64,000 nt of DNA, from NCBI GenBank assembly GCA_023105745.1, contig JALGQZ010000015.1, forward strand, positions 19,258,499 through 19,322,498, written 5' to 3'. The stretch's first letter is position 1. Every line of letters begins with the position of its first letter. The notes below the pieces were generated by a model that was given only the letters and a program-made list of their open reading frames with translations, searched no databases and had not been told where the DNA came from. The position numbers and the translations under genes are program-made. Shown here in pieces: positions 11,035 to 20,292 of this stretch. This DNA is from Austropuccinia psidii (Eukaryota; Basidiomycota; Pucciniomycetes; Pucciniales; Sphaerophragmiaceae).

Positions 11035-12592
11035 CCTCACATCATATTAGGGATCTACTTCATTCTAAATCTATTCTTATTCTCTTATCAATTTTATCTT
11101 CTTTCTTGTTTTCTCCAAAAAAAAAAAAATAATAAAAAAAAATAAAAATAAAAATAAAAATAAAAAAAGTAGTGATAGAGTAAATATTTTTTGAAGCTTT
11201 AATAAATAATATATCTTCAACTATAAAAAAATTAATAGATAGGATTATGGCTCCTTATTGCTTTAGCTATCCATTTTATTGAAGATAAATCAAATTAATT
11301 TCAATTTATTTAACTCTAATTTATATTGTAGAACCCAGCTTAACTCATATTTTAACTTAAACCTAACTTGGGTTTATTATTTATTTTTATTTATTTATTC
11401 ATTTTTAGAAAAAAGTGGGGGGAAGAGAAGAAAACCAAGAGGAGGGGGTATTTATAGTAAAATTCTATTGAGGCTGACTTGTGGTTTCTGACTCAACAGG
11501 TACAACCTATCAACACTCTAACTCCACTCTGGAGATATCAGTGCACAGCCTAGAACAAGTTGCTTGGATCTTGCACTCATGCAAGATTTGACACATTAAA
11601 TGAATTAGCATCAAAGCAAATCATGTGCTAACACTGACACAGCTGTTGAAGCCCTCCTTAAATTCAATTTATCAATTTAAGCAATATAATGAAGATAGGA
11701 TCCAATTTAATTGAAGACGATGAAATTAATACAGTTACAGTAAAGGAATAGCGGCTCAAGTGGTCAAAGCAACTAAGATAGAAGAGACGTTTGAAAGAAT
11801 CAACAAAAAAAATAAAAAAAAATAAAAACCATCTGGAACGTTTCAATTGACATCCTTCCATGAGCAGGGAGTTAAGGATCCTGAATGGTATACAATTGAA
11901 GAAACAAGACAAGCTGGATAGGCATTTGCAAATCGGCAGCCCAGTAACCAAATTCTCAAATTTTGACATCATACTACCGCTTATTACCATAATAGAATTA
12001 CACCACTACTGCACCTGCATGCAGTCATCACAAGACCCTACCTCTGTTACAAACACCATGCATGTTGAATATCACGACAGCATCAAAACAAGATTTGCCA
12101 GCAATACAAGTAGGTCAGAAGAGGAAAGAAGAAAAAGCAAGGGCATGTACTGTACTGTACACTGCATCAGTACAGTACAATATAGCACGTTGACAATTCA
12201 CCAGATATACAAAACCAAACTGATTTTCATGATTGACAGCAGGTGTTAAATAAAAGATTAGAGCCAAACAGTAAGTGACATGGCTAACTCCTATTGTGTC
12301 GTTAGCCCGGAAAAGGATTCTACAGCCGCCACCACAGGTATACCTGGTTAGGATCACATTGGAACCTTTGGAGCCCTCCGAAGGTGACTGAAACCTCACC
12401 AAGGGGTATTTTTGACTGCTTCCAAAGGTCATGATATACTCTTGGAGCCTTGAAGCCAGCCCTGATAATCTGAGAAACACCTCAGTATACCATGAGGGTC
12501 CACCGTAATCAACCACAACTACTGACACGACTCAAGCTGAGGCAAAGACAAGTCCAGTGAGCATGATAATACTCTAACCTGAGCCATTACAT
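10603..12592 (+). other. Coding-poor spacer inside element A
   Basis: AT-rich with long A and T runs up to about 11430 (for example 11000-11033), then a more balanced block to 12590. No frame here has recognisable protein features; a 137-codon minus-strand frame (12115-12528) looks accidental. The balanced block leads into the hairpin repeats at 12593. Confidence 0.5.
12151..12179 (+). repeat. Ten-bp hairpin
   Basis: TGTACTGTAC (12151-12160) pairs with GTACAGTACA (12170-12179) around a 9-nt loop. It sits next to an extra GTACT unit, so slippage of a GTACT/GTACA repeat is an alternative. Confidence 0.5.
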
Positions 12593-13330
12593 TGTAAAGG
12601 TGTAATATCACCTGTAACGGCCCAAATGAAACCACCCGATGAGGTGTGGAGCCTTACAGGACTAGACCGAAGCAGTTTTAAGTATCACTAGAGGTATATT
12701 TAATGCTTAGTGACCTAGGAATAGTAAAACAAGCCACCCGACATCAATTTGATAACTGTAAAGGTGTAAGAGCACCCATCACAGCCCAAATACAGCCATC
12801 CGATGAGGTGTGGTGCCTTACAGGGGAAGCCAACAGCCCTTATAGTTACAATTCAGCCATGGAACTCATCTCAGAGGACTATACAGCCCAACTGACTAAA
12901 ACTTTTAATAGATTAAAGGGTTTAAAACACCCACACGTCAAAGAACAAACCACGCGAAGTGGTTTAAAAGCACAATAAAGTGCTTTTAAAGGTGATCGAA
13001 GATAGAAACAGCCTACCCAAACCACCCTGGAGGGTTTTAAACAACCTCTAGATCAGGCTGTCAAGCTGACTACCTTACCTTCCGGCTAGAAAGCACCCAA
13101 CGCAACCAAATTCTAAAGCACTGCAGAGGTGTAATAACACCCATTAGAACACCATACAGCCCAACCGACTCATTTTTTCAATAAAGTAAGGGGTTTAAAA
13201 CACCCACATAATAAAAAATAAACCACCCGAAGTGGTTTAAAGCACAATAAAGTGCTTCCCAACATATTTGGAGATGGAAACACCCCACCCGAAGCCCCTG
13301 GAGGGTTGTAACACCCTCTAGAGACTACCT
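12593..13330 (+). repeat. Hairpin-rich repeats (third structured family)
   Basis: Two copies of a roughly 66-nt fold (12593-12658 and 12756-12823) have an outer helix TGTAA/TTACA, an inner hairpin AGGTG..CACC(T) and a CCGATGAGGTGTGG segment; a decayed third lies near 13125-13170. A second set, at about 12914-12984 and 13189-13256, holds three hairpins in a row: GGGT..ACCC, AACCAC-GCGA(or CCGA)-AGTGGTT, and AAGCAC-AATAAA-GTGCTT. Two further hairpins, GAGGGTT..AACCTC-like, lie near 13031 and 13293. Stems are kept while loops and spacers vary. Confidence 0.55.
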
Positions 13331-13948
13331 TACCTTCTTACTATAAAAAAAATAAAAAATAAAACAAATACAAATAACAGATATGCCCTAAGCATGGCAT
13401 TAAACTGCTGTTGACCCTGATTTCTATATTATCATTTATTTATTCTTTATTTTATACAATTATTGATTTATTCCACAATGAAATTTTCTACTAACATTTA
13501 TAGCTTGACTTTTTACAGGTCTTCAAAAAAAAAAAAAAAAAGAATGAAGGAAAAGCCCTGGGCAAGGCTTTAAACTGCTCAATTGTATATTATTCTATCA
13601 TTTTATTGACTTAATTATTTTACTGACAATTTTGTTTTATTTTCTAAAGCTTTTATCAATCAACATATATAAAATAACAAAAAAACATGAATCAATATAT
13701 ATAACAAAATGAGGGTTGAAATGAAGAAAAGCCCTTAGCATGGCTTAAAACTGCTTAGTTCTTTTATGAATTATAATTCTGATTTTTTATTTTGAAATTC
13801 TACAGGGCTATAAGTTAAAAAAAAAAAGCCCTCAGCATGGCTTTAAACTGATGGATTCTTTTATTTTACTCATTTTTTTATTTTTCTTTCATAACTGGTT
13901 TTATTGGACATTTTGATTGCTACAGGGCTAGAAATCTAAAGCAAAAAA

Positions 13949-13976
13949 AAGCCCTGAGCAAGGCTTTAAACTGCTC
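13949..13976 (+). repeat. Type-2 pseudoknot exemplar, GAGCA/TGCTC
   Basis: Helix 1 AAGCC/GGCTT; helix 2 GAGCA (13956-13960) with TGCTC (13972-13976). Both helices pair perfectly. Confidence 0.75.
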
Positions 13977-14162
13977 ACTTTTATTTTTTCCATAATTTTA
14001 TTAACATTCTTATTTTTACTGACATTTTATTATTATTATTATTATTATTTTTACAGTTTTTTATATTAATCAATACATATACAGAATGAGGAATTAAAAA
14101 GGGAAAAGCCCTTAGGATACAAGAAGTAACAATTTTTTACAGGGCTCTAAAAATAACAACAA

Positions 14163-14190
14163 AAGCCCTCATCAAGGCTTAAAACTGATG
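14163..14190 (+). repeat. Type-2 pseudoknot exemplar, CATCA/TGATG
   Basis: Helix 1 AAGCC/GGCTT; helix 2 CATCA (14170-14174) with TGATG (14186-14190). Two positions differ from the CAGCA/GAGCA class and both partners changed to match. Similar copies at 15573 and 15932; the latter is a duplicate. Confidence 0.75.
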
Positions 14191-14253
14191 TTTTGTCTTT
14201 ATTTTTTTTTATAAATTATGACTTTATCTGACATTTCATATCTTGCATTGCTA

Positions 14254-14301
<48 letters not shown>

Positions 14302-14324
14302 AAACAAACAAAAATAAACAATAA

Positions 14325-14352
14325 ATGTCCTCAGCAAGACATTAAACTGCTG
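14325..14352 (+). repeat. Type-2 pseudoknot exemplar, ATGTC/GACAT
   Basis: Helix 1 ATGTC (14325-14329) with GACAT (14338-14342), a compensatory change from AAGCC/GGCTT at two pairs. Helix 2 CAGCA/TGCTG is perfect. Confidence 0.75.
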
Positions 14353-14455
14353 GTTTCTGCTTTCATTTTTTTTATCTTCTGGCTGGTTATTTTACTTAAA
14401 ATGATTTTCTATTTTTTTTACAGGGCTTTACAATAATTTAATTAAACAAAAAGAT

Positions 14456-14483
14456 AAGTCCTGAACAAGACTTAAAACTGTTT
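14456..14483 (+). repeat. Type-2 pseudoknot exemplar, AAGTC/GACTT
   Basis: Helix 1 AAGTC/GACTT; helix 2 GAACA/TGTTT with one terminal G-U. Both helices differ from the commonest class and still pair. Confidence 0.7.
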
Positions 14484-16022
14484 ATTTTTTTATTTTCTAT
14501 TTATTAAAGCTGAATATTACTGATGTGTTTTCTTTTGATTGAATTATTTTCTAAGTTAAAAAAAAAAACAAAAAAAAACAAAAAAAACAAAAAAAAAAAA
14601 AAAAGCCCTTAGCATGGCTTAAAACTGCTTGTTTTAATTTTATTTTAATAATATTGCCTCTATAAATGCTAATATTATTTTTTTATTTCATACAGGTATA
14701 TTTCAATGAAAAACAAAAAAAAACAAGTGCATAACAACAGTATTAGGACCAATTTCAGGATTTTATAAGCTCAGGAAAATACTTTTAAAAGGAAAATAAG
14801 CCCTCAGCATGGCTTTAAACTGCTGATTTTTTTTCTTATTTATTTGACTTTATTTATTTATTTTTTTATGCTACAGGGCTACAACTAACAAAACAAGCCC
14901 TTGGCAAGGCTTTAAACTGCTCAATTTTATATTATTCTATCATTTTATTGAATTAATTATTTTACTGACAATTTTGTTTTATTTTCTACAGCTTTTATCA
15001 ATCAACATATATAAAATAACAAAAAAAAACATGAATCAATATATATAACAAAATGAGGGTTGAAATGAAGAAAAGCCCTCAGCATGGCTTTAAACTTCTG
15101 GGTTTGCTTATTTCAATTTAATTATTTTTTTATGAATTTTTTAGGCTATAGGGCTATAAATAAAAGAGCCCTCAGTATGGCTTTAAACTGCTGGTTTTCT
15201 TTTGCTAACTTGTTTTGATTTTTATTTCTTAGGCAGTACTTATAAAGAATTGAAAGCTGACATAAATTACATTTATATATAAGAAAAAAAAAATCAATAT
15301 ATATAGCAGAATGAGGGATTAAAAAGGAAAAGGCCCTCAGGATACAAAAAAAATAACAAAAATGCCCTCAGCATGGCTTAAAACTGCTTAGTTTTTTATG
15401 AATTATAATTTTGATTTTTTAATTGGCTGATTAAATTTTTATTTTGAAAATCTACAGGGCTATAAATAAAAGAGCCCTCAGTATGGCTATAAACTGCTTG
15501 TTTTCAATTTTTATATCTTGAATTTTGTGCTTACTCTATTATTTTTAGGGCCACCAATAACAAATAACAAATAAGCCCTCATCAAGGCTTTAAACTGATG
15601 GATTCTTTGATTTTACTCATTTTTTTTATTTTTGCTTTCATAACTGGTTTTATTGGAAATTTTGATTGCTACAGGGCTAGAAATATACAAAACATGTCCT
15701 CAGGCTATAAGGAGCAATGCAAAGCCCTGAGCAAGGCTTTAAGCTGCTCACTTTTATTTTTTCCATAATTTTATTAACATTCTTATTTTTACTGACATAT
15801 TATTATTATTATTATTATTTTTACAGTTTTTTATATTAATCAATACATATACAGAATGAGGAATTAAAAAGGGAAAAGCCCTTGGATACAAGAAATAACA
15901 ATTTTTTACAGGGCTCTAAAAATAACAACAAAAGCCCTCATCAAGGCTTAAAACTGATGTTTTGTCTTTATTTTTTTTTATAAATTATGACTTTATCTGA
16001 CATTTCATATCTTGCATTGCTA

Positions 16023-16068
<46 letters not shown>

Positions 16069-17003
16069 AAACAAACAAAAATAAACAATAAATGTCCTCA
16101 GCAAGACATTAAACTGCTGGTTTCTGCTTTCATTTTTTTTTATCTTCTGGCTGGTTATTTTACTTAAAATGATTTTCTATTTTTTTTACAGGGCTTTACA
16201 ATAATTTAATTAAACAAAAAGATAAGTCCTGAACAAGACTTAAAACTGTTTATTTTTTATTTTCTATTTATTAAAGCTGAATATTACTGATGTGTTTTCT
16301 TTTCATTGAATTATTTTCTAAGTTAAAAAAAAACCAAAAAAAAACAAAAAAAACAAAAAAAAAAAAAGCCCTTAGCATGGCTTAAAACTGCTTGTTTTAA
16401 TTTCATTTTAATAATATTGCCTCTATAAATGCTAATATTATTTTTTTATTTCATACATGTATATTTCAATGAAAAACAAAAAAAAACAAGTGCATAACAA
16501 CAGTATTAGGACCAATTTCAGGATTTTATAAGCTCAGGAAAATTCTTTTAAAAGGAAAATAAGCCCTCAGCATGGCTTTAAACTGCTGATTTTTTTTCTT
16601 ATTTATTTGACTTTATTTATTTATTTTTTTATGCTACAGGGCTACAAATAACAAAACATGCCCTGATCAAGGCATTAAACTGCTCAAATTTTATTTTTTA
16701 TGTTTTTTTTTACTGATTTTCCCTTTAGTTTGATAATTAGAGGAAATAATGAATAAAAAAAGCCCTCAGCATGACTTAAAACTGCTTAATTTCATTTATT
16801 ATCATGATTTAATTAATTTGACCAACCATGTTTTTTTTATGAAGAAACAGGGCTACAAACAAAAATAATAATAATAATAATATAAATAAAATCCCTCAGT
16901 ATGGCTATAAACTGCTTATTTTATTTTTTGCTTACTTTATATTGGATATTAAATAAAGCTGACATTTTATTTTTATGTGCTACAGGCCTATAAATAACAA
17001 TGA

Positions 17004-17031
17004 ATGCCCTGAGCAAGGCATTAAACTGCTC
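17004..17031 (+). repeat. Type-2 pseudoknot exemplar, ATGCC/GGCAT
   Basis: Helix 1 ATGCC/GGCAT and helix 2 GAGCA/TGCTC, both perfect. Confidence 0.75.
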
Positions 17032-17818
17032 AATTATATTTTTTATGTCTATTTATTAAATTATTCATTATTGAGTTTACTGATATTTTATATTTTCAGT
17101 TAGGAAAAATACCTTAGGAGGGCTAAAAAAAAAAAAAAAATTATTATTATAAAAAATTAAATAAAAAGTCCTCAGTATGACTTAAAACTGCTTATTTTCT
17201 TTTGCTTCATTTTTAATACAAGAACTGATCTTGTTTTTATTTTTACTATGACTTTATTGACAGATATTTTTAAATTTTGACTATGGAAAATTTATAAAAA
17301 TAACAATATGAAAATTACTGTAAAAGTAGACCACATAAAAAATGGGGCTATAAAACAACAAAAAAAAGCCCTCAGTATGGCTATAAACTGCTTCTTTTAC
17401 TTTATTCCTCATGATCTTTTTATCTTTGATATTAAATTGAACTGACATATTTTACCTTTTATGTGCTACAGGGCCATAAAGGACAATGCAAGCCCTCAGT
17501 ATGGCTATAAACTGCTTATTTTGTTTTATTTTTCATGCTTACTTTATTTTTTGGATATTCAATTAAAACTGATATATTTCATTTTTTTGATAGGAGTCCT
17601 CAATAAGACTATAAACTGTTTAATTCAACTTACAACTTGGCTTTGAAGATAAATCAAAACCAAGATTCCCAACAAGGACTCAAAGTAAAAAAATTAACCA
17701 AGAGTCCTCAATAAGACTATAAACTGTTTAATTCAATTTTCAACTTGGCTTTGAAGATAAATAAAAACAAAAAAATCTCAACAAGAAATCAAGCAGCTAT
17801 CAACAAAACAATAAACCA

Positions 17819-17847
17819 ATGGTCCTTGGCAAGACCATAAACTGCCC
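17819..17847 (+). repeat. Type-2 pseudoknot exemplar, ATGGTC/GACCAT
   Basis: Helix 1 is extended to six pairs, ATGGTC (17819-17824) with GACCAT (17833-17838). Helix 2 is GGCA/TGCC, compensatory relative to AGCA/TGCT. Confidence 0.7.
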
Positions 17848-17997
17848 ACCATTAGAATTATCAACAAGGACTCAAAGCTAAAACACAAACAACCAATGGT
17901 CCTTAGCAAGACCATAAACTGCCTATTTAAAATATTCAAAAAGATTGGAAAAGGACTAAAAAGGAGGATAAGTCCTAGGCAAGACTATAAACTACCT

Positions 17998-18939
17998 AAG
18001 GTTTTATTTCCTATTTTTTCTAATTTTATTTCATTTTGAAAAAGAATTGGAAAGATGTACTGAGTTAAGCTTTTGAACATATTTTTATTTTATTTTATTT
18101 TTTATCCCAAAATTCAACTATTTATTTTCACTAAGAATTAGGGGCATATCCCATTCATGATCTCAAGAATGTTCTATTTTTTTCTATTATAATTTTCCTA
18201 CTATTACAATAAGAGCCATTAAATTGGCTCAATGTTTCCACTCAAAAATAATAATAATTAAAAAAAAAAAAAAAACTCTACATCAAGTATTAATTTTTTT
18301 AAAAAATAATCAATTTATTTGAAATATTTCTTCAATTCCAAGAGAGTGATTGGAACTTGTTTGAAAAGAAGAAGTATTTGTACCATGAAGGCATTAATTG
18401 AACTCTGAAGGAGTTATTTATATTAAAAACTCATAAATTGATGACATAGTTTGGGGAATTTACATATTAATAACACCTCAATGTGCTGTTTATTCCAAAT
18501 GGAATTGAAAAACCCCCCCCCCAAAAAAAAAGCAAACAAAAGTTTTTTAAAAATTGTACAAATTTTCAATTTCACTGTTTAGATTTTTTTTTAACAACTC
18601 AAATGCATTTATGGGTAACAGAAAATCTGAACCATAAAGGGGATGGACTTGAAATAAAGTCTGAGTCACAATGATGATTCCAAAAGGAAGAGTTGTGGCA
18701 TCATAAGGGTCATTATAGGATTAAAGGACTCAAATTATGATCATTCAATTATGTAATATTAATCATAAATACTCTCAAGAGCACCAATTTTTTAGTGATT
18801 GGCACAAATTACCACCTTCAACCAAACAGTTCCATGATCTTAATTGTGATTCAGGTTTCTTTCTTTTAAACTGTGATTTTTACTCAGATATCCCACTTAA
18901 TGGTTATTTTATACTTACATTAAAAAAAAAAAAAAAAAG

Positions 18940-18970
<31 letters not shown>

Positions 18971-19690
18971 AAAAAAAAAAAAAAAAAACTTATTTATTGA
19001 ATTATCATTAAGATAAAATTATGTATATTTACTGTATCATTATTTATCCTCATCAAAATCACTATAAAAAATAAGGGGTGGGGAAACTTATTTCTTACAC
19101 TATCCCTTATAGTGGAAGTTTTGGGGGAATGAGAACATATCCTCTTCAAAATTCGAAAACCAACTCAAGATTTTTAAATGGAGAGGGGGGCCTTCATCCA
19201 AACAAATATTAAAAAAAAAAAAAAATACCAATTAAAATTAAAATAAATTTCAAATCATCTTTTCATTACAATTTTTTATTTTTATTTTTTATTTTTTATT
19301 TTTCATTTCTTTATAACGGGTATAATTCAGGAATACAAAAGAACAAAAGGACATAAATTTTTTTGAAGAAATAGCAAGAGAATTGTGAAACAACTTATCA
19401 TACGACAATTATTCAAAAATACTGAAAATAAAGAAGATTATTTATGAAGAAAGGCAGGAGTTCCTTATGGATTGACCTTTGGACAGAACAAGACCTTGGA
19501 CACTTCTTTGATTCTGGATTGAAACTCAATTGGGATTCAAGAATCACTGGCCAGGATTTATGGACTGAAGGATGACTCACTGGATTGATTATTGACTCAG
19601 GACTCACTCAACATGATGGACCAACAAGATTATGAAAACACTCAACTCAAATTGCCCTTGGGATTTTAAAGAAGATTGAAGACTCAGGAG
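17998..19690 (+). other. AT-rich spacer inside element A
   Basis: Long A-rich runs, including 18921-18988, and no supported coding frame; lysine-rich frames here are poly-A artefacts. I see no further copy of the pseudoknot motif between 17998 and 19690. Confidence 0.5.
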
Positions 19691-20179
19691 GTCCTCAGCA
19701 TGACAGTAAACTGCTTCCCCTGTAGACTTGGGCAGGGAAAATTATAAAACAAATAACAGCCAAGAAGCTGGAGGGGATTGTCCTAGTCAGGAGAAGTGCT
19801 GAAGGAACATCTTTGTCCTTAGCATGACAATAAACTGCTCCCTTTGTGTAACAGGAACAAGGGACTTACAGGTGTTTAGCATTATCAAATTGGCCAAAAT
19901 GAACAAAGTGAAGTCTCAAGCCATCAATTAAGACAAGAAAATTCCTTATCAAGAAATAAAACAACCAGAAGAATCTTGCATCAAGTGGGAATCATGAAGA
20001 TTGAAGAATAAAACAAGAGTCAAGTGGAATCCAAAATCAAGCCTAAAGGAGCTCAAGAATAAAGATAAGCCCTTGGATTAGGCCAGGAGGTCCTTGTATG
20101 ACTTAAACTGCAGGACTTGTATACCTAATATACAGGGGTTACACACCTAGTTGTAGGTCCTGTATGACCTTAAACTACA
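19691..20179 (+). repeat. Type-2 pseudoknots just upstream of pol
   Basis: Four more copies: 19691-19716 (helix 1 only GTC/GAC; helix 2 AGCA/TGCT), 19813-19840 (TTGTC/GACAA; AGCA/TGCT), 20089-20112 (GTC/GAC; TGTA/TGCA with G-U) and 20155-20179 (AGGTC/GACCT; TGTA/TACA). The last two change helix 2 on both strands relative to the main array. The final copy ends about 113 nt before the pol ATG, so the array reaches the immediate pol leader. Confidence 0.7.
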
Positions 20180-20292
20180 TTTTTTTTATGGAAGAAAGAA
20201 GAAAGAAGAATTGTGAAGACCTCAAGATTTCAGGACACTAGCAGATTCTTAGAAATAAAAAAAAAAAATAAAAATAAAATAACTAATTGAAG

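Larger units (their letters stand above)
13383..17997 (+). repeat. Type-2 pseudoknot array (about 34 copies)
   Basis: Motif: helix-1 5' strand, CT, helix-2 5' strand, one A/T, helix-1 3' strand, a loop ending AAAC, helix-2 3' strand. Starts: 13383, 13553, 13729, 13826, 13949, 14163, 14325, 14456, 14603, 14798, 14895, 15073, 15166, 15362, 15473, 15573, 15722, 15932, 16092, 16224, 16366, 16561, 16658, 16760, 16891, 17004, 17166, 17366, 17490, 17595, 17703, 17819, 17896, 17970; each 27-29 nt. Helix 1 appears as AAGCC/GGCTT, ATGCC/GGCAT, ATGTC/GACAT, AAGTC/GACTT and ATGGTC/GACCAT. Helix 2 appears as CAGCA/TGCTG, GAGCA/TGCTC, CATCA/TGATG and GGCA/TGCC. Some copies have one mismatch or G-U pairs (13826, 15073, 15362, 16658, 16760, 16891, 17896). 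Spacers are T-rich and non-coding. Some copies arose by segmental duplication. Confidence 0.8.

Noticed and set aside
12115..12528. 137-codon minus-strand frame
   Set aside because: No recognisable motif and no neighbouring exon; it overlaps the structured non-coding region of element A.
13383..17997. CRISPR-like look of regularly repeated short motifs
   Set aside because: Spacing is irregular, spacers are T-rich and partly duplicated, repeats vary in a base-pair-preserving way, and the context is a eukaryotic retrotransposon.
14218..19000. Lysine-rich frames at 14218-14436 and 18737-19000
   Set aside because: They are translations of poly-A runs without other protein features.
13383..20179. 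Known self-cleaving ribozymes (hammerhead, HDV-like, twister) as explanation of the repeats
   Set aside because: None of their conserved cores could be matched by eye; the motif is too short and only two helices are evident.
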